Shown one piece after another: positions 33,404 through 42,123 of a DNA stretch of 64,000 nt. Under the pieces are notes generated by a model. It searched no databases, was not told the DNA's origin, and saw only the letters and a list, made by a program, of their open reading frames with translations. The position numbers were made by a program, and so were the translations under genes. The DNA is from Thaumarchaeota archaeon SCGC AAA007-O23 (GTDB lineage: Archaea; Thermoproteota; Nitrososphaeria; Nitrososphaerales; Nitrosopumilaceae): positions 1 through 64,000 of the forward strand of contig ARWO01000001.1 in the NCBI GenBank assembly GCA_000402075.1, read 5' to 3'. The first letter of the stretch is position 1. Each line of letters begins with the position of its first letter.

Positions 33404-34696
33404 TTATCCAATAATTTCATTGAAATTCCAAATTGAATCTTTTTGATTTTTTGGTTGTGTCAAAATTCCTTTTTCCTGCAATTTTTTCACAACAAAAGCG
33501 GAGTAAGCTGGAGCTCCAGTTGCACCAGGAGTGTTATAATTTACTACATGAAAAGAATTTTTGCCTTCAATTTCTATCATTTCAGATACAAAATTTCCCT
33601 CAGGTGAAATTACTGGAGTTCTAATTCCTGATGTTCCACGTTTTGGAAAATTTTCTGGTTTGATAGCGGGAATAAATTTTTTCACTCTTTCAACCATAGC
33701 TGATTTAGAAATTGAACTAAGAAATTCCTTAGATACTAATGAAATAAAATCGGGGTTTAGAACAAGTTTTTTTGCACTGCCAGTAACAATATCTGAAATT
33801 TTTGAAAGTGCCGTAGGAATATCGGTGATGAAGCTGTCATATGCTTCTGGCGAATCGACCGGCACCGCATTTGGACCAATTTCCGTTTCTCCGTTTGCTT
33901 TTTTAATCCAATGTGGATCTAAAAATGGAAATTCCAGATAGCGTGGGACAGTGTAGATGTTTGTTTTGACTAAATTCTTAATGTCCGAGTCTGCAACCCA
34001 ATATTCACCACGAAAATGAAGATCAGAATAATCATCTAGCAATCCAAATTTTTTGGCTATGTCAAGGGAGTTTCCACCAGAGCAATTGATTACAAAACTA
34101 GTTGTTAGTGTTGAGTTGTCTGAAAAGGTTAGGTTGACTTGGTCGGATGTTTCTTCTACATTTTTTACATCATGCTTAAGTAAAATATCTGTCCCATTTT
34201 TTTTCGATAACTCTGATATCGCTTTTGTAAGTAAGCCATAGTTTGTTGAGCCTTCTTTAGTACAATAAAGACCTGAATAACAATTCAAGTTAGGTTCTTT
34301 TTGTTTAAGTTCGTTAGAATCAAGAATTGAAATGTCTTCTTCAGTTAATCCGTTTTCCTTTCCCAAAACCATATATCTTTCAAGAGTCTTGTGCTGCTCT
34401 TCATCTAATGCAATTTCAATTGTTCCGCCCTGAACCCATGGAATGTTTTTTTCACGAGCCAACACTTTCCACATATCGTGAGAAAGAAATGCTGCTCTAG
34501 CAAAATTCTTTTTTTGTTTAGGATTCAGGTAAAATGGATAATGAATTACACCGCTATTACGAGTGCTAGAATGCATAGCAACGTCAGGTTCTTTTTCAAC
34601 TACACAGACCTTCAGGTCATATAATGTAGAAAGCCAATATGAAATTGTAGTTCCTAATACTCCTCCACCAATAATGGCAATGTCATATTTCTGCAT
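33404..34696 (-). CDS. lhgO: FAD-dependent L-2-hydroxyglutarate oxidase-like protein
   Basis: A 430-residue DAO-superfamily flavoprotein. The FAD-binding Rossmann motif opens the chain (DIAIIGGGVLGTTISYWLS), then STRNSGVIHYPFYL, IPWVQGGTIEIA, and the closing FVVNYNTPGATGAPAYSA-type segment. Family members oxidise 2-hydroxyglutarate or glycerol-3-phosphate-like hydroxy acids. Here substrate is inferred from the HSSTRNSGVIH signature of the L-2-hydroxyglutarate branch. It may repair metabolite damage made by 2-oxoglutarate enzymes. Confidence 0.85.
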   Translation of the reverse strand: MQKYDIAIIGGGVLGTTISYWLSTLYDLKVCVVEKEPDVAMHSSTRNSGVIHYPFYLNPKQKKNFARAAFLSHDMWKVLAREKNIPWVQGGTIEIALDEEQHKTLERYMVLGKENGLTEEDISILDSNELKQKEPNLNCYSGLYCTKEGSTNYGLLTKAISELSKKNGTDILLKHDVKNVEETSDQVNLTFSDNSTLTTSFVINCSGGNSLDIAKKFGLLDDYSDLHFRGEYWVADSDIKNLVKTNIYTVPRYLEFPFLDPHWIKKANGETEIGPNAVPVDSPEAYDSFITDIPTALSKISDIVTGSAKKLVLNPDFISLVSKEFLSSISKSAMVERVKKFIPAIKPENFPKRGTSGIRTPVISPEGNFVSEMIEIEGKNSFHVVNYNTPGATGAPAYSAFVVKKLQEKGILTQPKNQKDSIWNFNEIIG

Positions 34697-34763
34697 TATT
34701 TGAGTTATTTACCGTCATTGATAAATTATGGAAAATCTCACTTTTTTTTTGAAGCTCTGTCGG

Positions 34764-35183
34764 TCATGTTTTGCCGCCAGTTTTGGAAATCAAATTGTAA
34801 TCTGACTCGCTCAACCTTTTGATGCCTCCAGCCAAATAAGCCCCATAATACTTGGGGTTCTTAATAATTCCCAAATTTCCCATGATTTTTTTGATCTCGA
34901 TTGTCTTTTTCCACACTTGAATCGAATCGATTTTTACGAATCTGCCTTTTTTGTCTTCAGAAAGCGAATACACCACGGCAGAACCAGCGAACTTGTGCAT
35001 TCCGGTGCCAGCAAGGTAAAACAATATCTTATCATCTTTCTTCAACTTATCCGCATACATTGTTTTTTCATAAACTGGCCACCGTTTCTTTGCCAGTCTA
35101 TCTTCGAATTCTTTTTGTGTGTCGTTAATAGTGAAAATGTAACTGTTCAATGAATACCATTCAGAATCAAGATAAAAAAACAT
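34764..35183 (-). CDS. EVE-domain protein of the restriction-modification island
   Basis: A 139-residue single-domain protein: YIFTINDTQKEFEDRLAKKRW, KLKKDDKILFYLAGTGMHKFAG, YYGAYLAGGIKRLSESDY. This is the EVE (PUA-like) fold; members are thought to recognise modified bases and often lie beside restriction or methyltransferase genes. It is divergent from the methyltransferase, with 78 bases between starts. A role in sensing methylated DNA is inferred. Confidence 0.78.
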   Translation of the reverse strand: MFFYLDSEWYSLNSYIFTINDTQKEFEDRLAKKRWPVYEKTMYADKLKKDDKILFYLAGTGMHKFAGSAVVYSLSEDKKGRFVKIDSIQVWKKTIEIKKIMGNLGIIKNPKYYGAYLAGGIKRLSESDYNLISKTGGKT

Positions 35184-35261
35184 TTGTTGTTCAAAAAATC
35201 AATTGGTTTTTGATATAACCTTAAAGTTTTAAGGGCATTAGACAAATAATTACAAAGTGTA

Positions 35262-36407
35262 ATGCCTCAAAAAAAATCAAAAGACAGTAATCGCCTTAAA
35301 TTTATTGATCTGTTTGCAGGCATTGGCGGGTTTAGGCTTGCTCTTGAAATGTTTGGCGAAGAATGCGTTTTCAGCTCGGATTTTAACAAAAATTCTCAAA
35401 TCGTTTACAGGGATAATTTTAAGGAAACACCGAAAGGCGACATAACAAAAATCAAAGCTAAAGAAATCCCGCCTCACGATGTTTTGTGTGCCGGTTTTCC
35501 TTGCCAGCCTTTCAGCGTTTCGGGAAATCAAAAAGGGTTTGATGACCTTAACAACGGAAATTTATTTTTGAACATCGAAAGGATTGCCAAACACCACAAA
35601 CCAAAAGTCATTTTCTTGGAGAACGTAGGGCATCTCGAAAGGCATAACGACGGCAACACGTTGGAAACTATCAAGAGAAACTTGTCAAATATGGGATACA
35701 ACTTTTTTTATGAAGTGTTAAATTCCAGCGATTATGGGGTGCCTCAACACAGAAAAAGAATCTACATGGTGGCCTTCAGAAAAGACCTGGGCGTTTCAAG
35801 CTTCAAGTTTCCGGAACCCACAATGAAAGAGGTGAAACTGAAAGATTTCCTTGAACCAAACTCAAAGGCGAAAAATCAAATCATAGATGAAACATTGCCT
35901 AAAGCCGTAAAGATCGAGGGCGGTTGGAAAGTAGTGAACAAAAAAACGGGCAAAACGCTCCGCAAATTTTTATGGAAGGATAAAAAAGGCAGACGCGTAA
36001 ATGCCAAGAAAAAGGCTGAGGATGTAGTCAAGAAAGGAATGTTGCACCCCATAGATATCCACGATCGTGAAAACGTACAATCTAGGGCAATAAAGACGAT
36101 AAGAGTCGGAACCATCGGCAAGGGTGGCCAGGGCGAAAGAATTTACAGCGTCAACGGACACTCCGCCACGTTGACCGCTAGCACCGGAGGAGTGGCAAGC
36201 AAAACTCAAGCCTATTTGGTTAAAGGCAAAGTCAGAAAACTGACCCCGCTCGAATGCAAGAGATTGATGGGCTTTCCAGACAACTTCAAGATGGACGTAA
36301 TCGATGGCACCGCTTACACCCTTTTGGGCAACAGCGTTGTTATTCCTGTTTTGAAACTCATTTACAGAGAAATCAAACAATCAATATACAAGAACGGTAA
36401 AAACTAA
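35262..36407 (+). CDS. dcm: DNA (cytosine-5) methyltransferase
   Basis: A 381-residue C5 methyltransferase with the main motifs in order: I (FIDLFAGIGGFRLALE), IV with catalytic Cys81 (AGFPCQPFSVSG), VI (FLENVGHL), VIII (YGVPQHRKRIYMVAF), then a target-recognition region (about 200-300), and X (LLGNSVVIPVLK). It methylates one cytosine context. GC content and codon use are clearly higher than in flanking genes, a sign of transfer. Its stop is followed 4 bases later by the probable endonuclease, so they are co-transcribed. Confidence 0.96.
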   Translation: MPQKKSKDSNRLKFIDLFAGIGGFRLALEMFGEECVFSSDFNKNSQIVYRDNFKETPKGDITKIKAKEIPPHDVLCAGFPCQPFSVSGNQKGFDDLNNGNLFLNIERIAKHHKPKVIFLENVGHLERHNDGNTLETIKRNLSNMGYNFFYEVLNSSDYGVPQHRKRIYMVAFRKDLGVSSFKFPEPTMKEVKLKDFLEPNSKAKNQIIDETLPKAVKIEGGWKVVNKKTGKTLRKFLWKDKKGRRVNAKKKAEDVVKKGMLHPIDIHDRENVQSRAIKTIRVGTIGKGGQGERIYSVNGHSATLTASTGGVASKTQAYLVKGKVRKLTPLECKRLMGFPDNFKMDVIDGTAYTLLGNSVVIPVLKLIYREIKQSIYKNGKN

Positions 36408-36410
36408 CTA

Positions 36411-37298
36411 TTGGCGGGACCGGAAGCTAAGGCAGGAATCAAAAATGAAGACCATATCACAAATGCATTAAATCATTTTCGTAGTACAGAGGCAAAGAAA
36501 TGGCTTGGAGCACTGGGTTATGATGTTAAAACAATTAAAAAACTAAAAGCGGATAGATCGTTAAAAATTAAACTTGGGAATATCAAGTCTGACATAATTC
36601 TAATGGTTGATAATCAAAAGCCGCATGGAATTCAAGTAAAAAAATCTCGTAACGACACTAATTTTCATCATGTACAGCGTGGATGGGCCGATAATATATG
36701 TAGAGGATGGAATGCACCAATTTTTATTTCCAACGCATTAGAAAAATTTGCGGGACAAAACGGATTCCAACCTGCAGATTATATGTCAAAAAAGGAATTA
36801 AAAAAACTTCAAAGTGAAAGAAGGAAAAAAGGATTTCCTGAAAAAAAAATTAAAGATCTTGTTCGCCGCAAAAGGATTCTGCTGTCAGAATTAGAAGAAA
36901 AAGAAAGAAAGAAGGTTTTCGCTTGGTTGAAAAAAAATAAAAAGAAAATTGTGGATTCTGTATTATGTGGAAATGGTAAAAAATATCGTCCAAGGCATCT
37001 GATGGTTACAGAATATACTGAAAAAGGCAAAACAAAAGTTACAAAAGTTACAAGAATTGGCATAGTCCGTATGTCCAAAGCGGTTGACCATTTTGCTAAA
37101 GGAGATGTCGCAGAAACCAAGGGCGGAACAGTTTTGCAGATAGGAAAAATTAAGCTGCAAAGACACGGTGCAGAAAAAAGCGAGGGTAAAAATGCACAAC
37201 ACTTGCAGTTCAAAATTAACCCGCTTGGCGTGTTTGAGATACCAAGCTGCAAAATTTTTCCGAAAAAAAAGCCCAAAAAGACTAAACGTGGCAAATAG
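36411..37298 (+). CDS. Probable type II restriction endonuclease
   Basis: A 295-residue, Lys-rich protein starting at TTG, immediately after the methyltransferase. A plausible PD-(D/E)xK site is Asp61 (KSDIILMV) and Gln75-x-Lys77 (GIQVKKSR), a variant in which Gln replaces the second acid. HLQFKINPLGVF near residue 265 resembles ends of type II enzymes that pair with C5 methyltransferases. Codon use is AT-rich, unlike the methyltransferase. No closer match is recognised; position is the main support. The cut site should match the methylation site. Confidence 0.7.
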   Translation: MAGPEAKAGIKNEDHITNALNHFRSTEAKKWLGALGYDVKTIKKLKADRSLKIKLGNIKSDIILMVDNQKPHGIQVKKSRNDTNFHHVQRGWADNICRGWNAPIFISNALEKFAGQNGFQPADYMSKKELKKLQSERRKKGFPEKKIKDLVRRKRILLSELEEKERKKVFAWLKKNKKKIVDSVLCGNGKKYRPRHLMVTEYTEKGKTKVTKVTRIGIVRMSKAVDHFAKGDVAETKGGTVLQIGKIKLQRHGAEKSEGKNAQHLQFKINPLGVFEIPSCKIFPKKKPKKTKRGK

Positions 37299-37319
37299 GA
37301 ATTAACATGAAAACAAAGG

Positions 37320-37419
37320 CGCCGGGAGAGAGATTTGAACTCTCGATCCCTTGCGAGAACGCGCTTTATGGTTTGATAGAATTCCAGGCGCGCGCCCTAC
37401 CAGGCTAGGCGACCCCGGC
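37320..37419 (-). tRNA. tRNA-Ser (anticodon GGA) with a 16-base anticodon-loop intron
   Basis: A 100-base gene with an 84-base mature tRNA. Acceptor stem GCCGGGG/TCCCGGC, anticodon stem CGCGC/GCGCG around loop CTGGAA-(intron)-A, anticodon GGA for TCC/TCT codons. The intron is 37366-37381, at the canonical 37/38 position. A long variable arm (TCTC-GCAA-GGGA hairpin) and discriminator G confirm Ser. The 3' end lies 21 bases from the restriction-modification island. Confidence 0.93.
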
Positions 37420-37452
37420 ATTAATTATTCGCCACATAGATTCCTGAATATC

Positions 37453-37905
37453 TTACTTTAGAAGGTTTATGACTATAGATTTTTTCACTTTATTGTTTTC
37501 ATGGTCAAATCCCTCAACGACGATCTTGTATATGCCCTCCAGTGAATCAGAGCCATCCATTCTTTTCTGATTCCAGACAAATGTTTTTTCTTCCTTTGGT
37601 TCAAGTGTAGAAATTACTTGAGCTGCCATTGGAGTATAATATAATACACCGTCAAGTCCTGTGATTTTCAAACCATATGAGGCATCAGGAAATGTCAGTG
37701 GTTTGGTGCCAGAATTTACAATTTTAATGTAAATGTGCTCTCCCAATTCAAAATCAATCTTTTCTGTTACAATGGAAATTGAAGAACCTTCCTGAAATAC
37801 TAGTTGCTCATGATTGTATTGGAAATTCTCAAAAACCCCAACTATCAAACCAGCCATCATACCAATTAAAATTGCAATTAAAAGACCCCTTGGTACGTTT
37901 TTCAT
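37453..37905 (-). CDS. Membrane-anchored beta-domain protein of unknown function
   Basis: A 150-residue protein with one N-terminal membrane helix (GLLIAILIGMMAGLIVGVF) and an outside domain of about 115 residues that looks like an immunoglobulin-like fold (IDFELGEHIYIKIVNSGTKPLTFP; ETFVWNQ-type strands; GIYKIVVEGFD). It may be a surface or protein-binding domain. It follows cbf5 on the same strand with a 5-base gap, but shares no obvious function. Confidence 0.72.
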   Translation of the reverse strand: MKNVPRGLLIAILIGMMAGLIVGVFENFQYNHEQLVFQEGSSISIVTEKIDFELGEHIYIKIVNSGTKPLTFPDASYGLKITGLDGVLYYTPMAAQVISTLEPKEEKTFVWNQKRMDGSDSLEGIYKIVVEGFDHENNKVKKSIVINLLK

Positions 37906-37910
37906 CTCGT

Positions 37911-38924
37911 CTATACATTCGTGATGTTTTCTTTAATTGTTGACCGTGATTTCCAACTTTTGGGGTAGGTCTCTGGTGCCATGATTATTCGTTTTGTTTC
38001 AAAGGCATATCCTTTTGTATTTTCTTTGATATCATATTCAGACAACAAAGATTGTGCAAGTGCAACAATCTCTCCTTTTTGTGTATAAATGCCAACGAGA
38101 TCATCCTTTTTTAAATTTGGAGAAATTTGTAATATTCCAGGTATGGCAAGCTGAGCTCCATGACATAATGCATCAACAGCAGAATCACGTATAACCACAG
38201 ACTTGATCTCACTTAGAGTCTCCTCTATTGGATGTATCATGGCAGACAGTTTAGAACCATCCTTATTCTCTTTCCAATCTGCAAATGCGTCTGCAATTTG
38301 ATGAAGAGTAACCAATGGATGGTTTTCATGAAACTGGCTTACACGAGTTCGTCTTAGCTCAATCATAGTACCGCCATGTACCAATACTTCGCCAAAATCA
38401 TAGATTAATTTTCTAATATAGGTACCTGCCTCACAAAGTACACGGATTAAAATCAAGTTTTCTTTCTGTTCAAGCAACTCTAGCTCAAAAATTTTACGGA
38501 TTCGTGTCTGTCTTAGGACAGATGAACGTTGAGGTGGTTTTTGGTAAATGTCTCCACAGAATTCATTTAAAATATTGTCAAGTTTTTCTTTAGATGGCAA
38601 TGAATGCAGTCTGCCCAATGCATGATACTCCTTTGGACCAAGTAGTAAAACACCCAAAGCCTTTGTGCCCTCACCAAGACCCAATGGAAGTACACCTGTA
38701 ACTTGTGGATCCAAAGTACCGCTATGTCCAGCCTTTGAAATTTCTAAAATACGTTTAGTCCATGCTACAACTTCGTGGCTGGTTGGACCTGCTGGCTTAT
38801 CCAATAGTATCAAACCATAATTTAACAACTGTTCAACTGTACGCTTGTCATAGTATGTACCATATTGATCATCAGTGATATCTTCATCGATGGTGATTAG
38901 ATTCTCAAGTTGTTTCAGCGTCAA
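37911..38924 (-). CDS. cbf5: tRNA/rRNA pseudouridine synthase Cbf5
   Basis: A 337-residue protein: GLILLDKPAGPTSHEVVAW, SKAGHSGTLDPQVTGVLPLGLG with the catalytic Asp, CEAGTYIRKLIYDFGE, and a C-terminal PUA domain (DALCHGAQLAIPGILQI). It is the catalytic subunit of H/ACA RNPs and also acts on tRNA U55. It overlaps cmk by 4 bases, in the conserved archaeal secY-adk-emc3-cmk-cbf5 run. Confidence 0.95.
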   Translation of the reverse strand: MTLKQLENLITIDEDITDDQYGTYYDKRTVEQLLNYGLILLDKPAGPTSHEVVAWTKRILEISKAGHSGTLDPQVTGVLPLGLGEGTKALGVLLLGPKEYHALGRLHSLPSKEKLDNILNEFCGDIYQKPPQRSSVLRQTRIRKIFELELLEQKENLILIRVLCEAGTYIRKLIYDFGEVLVHGGTMIELRRTRVSQFHENHPLVTLHQIADAFADWKENKDGSKLSAMIHPIEETLSEIKSVVIRDSAVDALCHGAQLAIPGILQISPNLKKDDLVGIYTQKGEIVALAQSLLSEYDIKENTKGYAFETKRIIMAPETYPKSWKSRSTIKENITNV

Positions 38925-39481
38925 AAATACTCCCTCACAGTTGATTTTGCAATTTCAAGAACTTGTTCTGCGTTGAGACCATCGGTTTCAATGATCTTAT
39001 CAAATACAGATAGATTTTCGCCAAACTCAAATCCATATAATGTTTTGTAAATTATCTTATTTTCATTATATCGTTTTTGTACAATTTCTAAAGTGGTGGT
39101 TTCTGATAAATTGTCTCTAGTAGTCATTCTTTGTGCACTATTTTCTTTAGACCCATCTAACCAAATCTTAACTCCGCCATCAACAAGCCACGGAAGTGTA
39201 TAACTAGTTATGACAACATCTCCTTTAGAAAAAAGTTTTTTGAGTTTATCATCTACTTTTCTGTCAAATTCAGAATTTTCTTGACGCTTGCTAAGAAAAT
39301 TTATTCCTTCTTGTGTATCCCACCAATCATCCCTTTTTGTATCAAATCCTTCCTCTTCAGCTAATTCTTTGAGGATGTCTCCTCCGCTCAGATGTACAAG
39401 ACCGAATTCTTTTGCAAGACCTTTAGCAATAGTAGTTTTTCCTATTGCTGGTGGTCCGGAAATAATTATTGATTTTAACAA
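38921..39481 (-). CDS. cmk: Cytidylate kinase, archaeal type
   Basis: A 186-residue P-loop kinase: IIISGPPAIGKTTIAKGLAKEF, then HLSGGDILKELAEEEG and the lid-region RMTTRDNL. It phosphorylates CMP. Stop and start overlap with cbf5; the EMC3-like gene lies 2 bases upstream on the same strand. Sequence fits the archaeal Cmk rather than adenylate kinase. Confidence 0.92.
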   Translation of the reverse strand: MLKSIIISGPPAIGKTTIAKGLAKEFGLVHLSGGDILKELAEEEGFDTKRDDWWDTQEGINFLSKRQENSEFDRKVDDKLKKLFSKGDVVITSYTLPWLVDGGVKIWLDGSKENSAQRMTTRDNLSETTTLEIVQKRYNENKIIYKTLYGFEFGENLSVFDKIIETDGLNAEQVLEIAKSTVREYF

Positions 39482-39483
39482 CC

Positions 39484-40125
39484 CTATTCATTCATAGAAG
39501 TCTTGGTTAGTTTCATGATCGTGCCACTAAACGCAATAGCAGTAAGGAAATACCATGCCCACAAAAAGATCTCATTTTCAGTATTGCAGTATGGTCCAAC
39601 ACCTGCAGCTGCATCTATAGCCATTTTTTCAACTGTGCAAGTAAGTTGGAAGAAATCACCAGGTAGTACATTGAGAGGAATTGGAGATATGGCTACAGTG
39701 TATGAAAACAGTGTAGGCATTAGAAAATAGAAAATCAACAACAGTGGAATGATTGTGATCATCATTGGACGCATATTCATCTGCATCATCTCCATGCTCA
39801 TTTTGTTCATGTACTTGGATTTTTTGCTTAACTCATCAATCTTTGCTTGGTCTTTTGACTTGAAGGCTGCCATTCTTGCCTTTTGCCAAGTCTTTGTCTC
39901 TTTCATTATTCTTTTGAGTTTTACTGAATCAACTAGTTTTTTTCTAACTCCGGCATTGAATAGATTTAACATTATAGAGAAGCCAATAATACCAAGCGCA
40001 GAAGGTAACATTCCTTTTACTATCGGATCAGCACTTCCAAGTGGACCCTCTCCTCGTAATCCAAAAAGATCTCCTTGTAAGAATACAAGATCCAAGAAAT
40101 TCAGGATAAAATTGAATTCAATCAT
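39484..40125 (-). CDS. EMC3/TMCO1-like membrane protein (DUF106, Oxa1 superfamily)
   Basis: A 213-residue membrane protein with helices near residues 45-62, 120-140 and 185-205. A charged cytosolic coiled-coil loop (MKETKTWQKARMAAFKSKDQAKI) and the Met-rich segment MEMMQMNMRPMMITI are the DUF106 hallmarks. Archaeal members resemble YidC/Oxa1 insertases and EMC3. Its place between adk and cmk, downstream of secY, fits membrane-protein insertion. Confidence 0.9.
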   Translation of the reverse strand: MIEFNFILNFLDLVFLQGDLFGLRGEGPLGSADPIVKGMLPSALGIIGFSIMLNLFNAGVRKKLVDSVKLKRIMKETKTWQKARMAAFKSKDQAKIDELSKKSKYMNKMSMEMMQMNMRPMMITIIPLLLIFYFLMPTLFSYTVAISPIPLNVLPGDFFQLTCTVEKMAIDAAAGVGPYCNTENEIFLWAWYFLTAIAFSGTIMKLTKTSMNE

Positions 40126-40712
40126 AGTCCTATAGCACCTAATACAGATTTAGCTGCCTCTTCAACATTTCCTTCATGATTAAATACTACCTTCATCGGA
40201 GAGCCTGAAAGAACAGAGCAGCTAGAAAGCATTGCATCTTGAACAGCAAGTTCTTTTTTAATATCTTCAATAGAAACTGGATCTCTGTTTCTAGTTGTAT
40301 CCTTCATTCTTCTGTTATGTATCTCATCAGGACTAGCAGTAATTGCTATGAAATTAGTAGGCTGTATGATTTGTATCACGTGGTTCGGAAGACCTGGATA
40401 GAAACCAGATTTTGTAGATATGAAGGCATGCGTATCAATTAAAATTACATCATCTTCCATGTTTGAAATATCTTCTGCAGCCATTTTTTGAAGTTCTTGT
40501 TGTTTTTCTATTGGTAATGTTCTTAATTCATCCCTATCTTTAATTCCATTTTTCATTGCCTCCTCAAGCATTACTGTTCCAAAACTGTGTACACTAACGG
40601 TCCTGCTTTGTTGGGTGATTAGTTCTACAAGTTTTGTAACAAGAGATGTTTTACCAACTCCAGGAATCCCAACTATTACGACTTTTTTGCTATCTACCAA
40701 GCCAAGCACCAA
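40122..40712 (-). CDS. adkA: Adenylate kinase, archaeal AdkA type
   Basis: A 196-residue P-loop kinase (VVIVGIPGVGKTSLVTKL) with IDTHAFISTKSGFYPGLP in the nucleoside-binding part. It interconverts ATP, ADP and AMP. It overlaps secY by 23 bases and the EMC3-like gene by 4 bases. Start ATG 40712 gives the usual length. Confidence 0.93.
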   Translation of the reverse strand: MVLGLVDSKKVVIVGIPGVGKTSLVTKLVELITQQSRTVSVHSFGTVMLEEAMKNGIKDRDELRTLPIEKQQELQKMAAEDISNMEDDVILIDTHAFISTKSGFYPGLPNHVIQIIQPTNFIAITASPDEIHNRRMKDTTRNRDPVSIEDIKKELAVQDAMLSSCSVLSGSPMKVVFNHEGNVEEAAKSVLGAIGL

Positions 40713-42123
40713 GTCTGGGCATTACCATTTCCACTTTTTCTCTTACAAGCTGGTTATAATAATTAATCAAAATATCCACAGTCAATAAAATACCTATACC
40801 AGAACCAAATACTCCCAAAATATCAGAAACACCGGCTATTAGACCTAATATTACAGAGCCAAGGATTGTTACAGATGGAATATACTTGTTCAGAAGCATC
40901 TCTACTGGTTTGTTAGATCTCCTAAATCCAGGAATTACTACATCAGCATCCAAAAGGTTTTGTGCAGCCTTTTTGGATGAAAGGCCACCTAACTCCACCC
41001 ATAATTTTCCAAATACAACTACAATACCAATCATGAATAAGACGTACAACACTCCTCTCAAGGGATCTAATGCTACAAGATCTAGTCCCCTAGGTGGTGT
41101 TATGTAGTAAACAATTCCACCTATGGGTGTTCCCGGACTAGTGGGATCATATTGTGCAAGTATATTAAAAAGTGGACTAGCATTACGTGGATTCAGCTGT
41201 GACCAAAGCATCTGACCAATAAATAATGCATTTGCTGTAAGAGCTGATGCCAAAATTACAGGTATGTTTGATACATACATCAATTTGATTGGATAAGTTG
41301 CAGCAAATCCCCTGTATTTTGTGGAGACGATTGGAATCTCAACTTTCATGCCTTGAGTGTATATGAGTACCAGCAAGACCCCCACTGTGAGTAAAAGTCC
41401 AAATATACTTGGTAATTGATTTGACCTGAAGAAAACATCAGCAAAATCTCCCATTCCTGAGGTGAAGTTTTGAATAATGAAGGGAAAAATACCTATACTG
41501 CCTCCATCACCTGCAGGAAGTGGACTGAAAAGACTCCAGAGTATTTGTTGAGAAACTCCACACGCAATAAACAAACTAATGCCTGAGCCTAATCCCCATC
41601 CTTTCTGAATCAATTCGTCCATGAACATGACAATGATAGATGCAGCCATGAGTTGCCCTATCAGAATAGCTAAAACGCTGGGTTCGTTTATGTTTGGACC
41701 ATAAACTGCCCAACCATAAACAGAACCTTCTATGATTATGACGAAATATGTCAGCATTTTAGTAGCTGTCTGAAATATGCCACGTTCCTCCGGACGTTTA
41801 AAGTCAAACTTGAGAATATCAGAACCTCTAAGTAATTGCATTAAAAGTCCAGCCGTGACAATTGGTCCTATTCCAAGCTCAACTAAGGATCCTTGTTGTG
41901 AGGCAAAAATAACACGTGCAAATGCTAAAAAGTCAAATTCTGGAGCTGTAGCACCAAAGAGAGGTGTTTGACCCATTACCATATAGATACAAACACAAGC
42001 ACCACACCAGAGTAATTTTTGTTGGAGTGGTATCTTTCTTTTCGGTTTTGGAACCTGAGGTAAATATGGTTCAGCCTTTGCTACTACCTTTCGAATAATG
42101 TCAGTAAGTGATCCTTCAGCCAT
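40690..42123 (-). CDS. secY: Preprotein translocase subunit SecY
   Basis: A 477-residue protein with ten membrane segments: MGQTPLFGATAP (plug region after TM1), LVELGIGPIVTAGLLMQLLRG in TM2, TYPIKLMYVSNIPVILASAL and the C-terminal LLTVDILINYYNQLVREK. It is the channel of the Sec translocon; SecE is at 53.7 kb. It overlaps L15 by 8 bases at the distal end of the spc operon. Confidence 0.96.
   Translation of the reverse strand: MAEGSLTDIIRKVVAKAEPYLPQVPKPKRKIPLQQKLLWCGACVCIYMVMGQTPLFGATAPEFDFLAFARVIFASQQGSLVELGIGPIVTAGLLMQLLRGSDILKFDFKRPEERGIFQTATKMLTYFVIIIEGSVYGWAVYGPNINEPSVLAILIGQLMAASIIVMFMDELIQKGWGLGSGISLFIACGVSQQILWSLFSPLPAGDGGSIGIFPFIIQNFTSGMGDFADVFFRSNQLPSIFGLLLTVGVLLVLIYTQGMKVEIPIVSTKYRGFAATYPIKLMYVSNIPVILASALTANALFIGQMLWSQLNPRNASPLFNILAQYDPTSPGTPIGGIVYYITPPRGLDLVALDPLRGVLYVLFMIGIVVVFGKLWVELGGLSSKKAAQNLLDADVVIPGFRRSNKPVEMLLNKYIPSVTILGSVILGLIAGVSDILGVFGSGIGILLTVDILINYYNQLVREKVEMVMPRLGAWLGR

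Noticed and set aside
34700..37420. Attachment-site direct repeats around the restriction-modification island using the tRNA-Ser end
   Set aside because: No copy of the tRNA-Ser 3' end was seen near the left boundary (34.7 kb), and no integrase gene is present.
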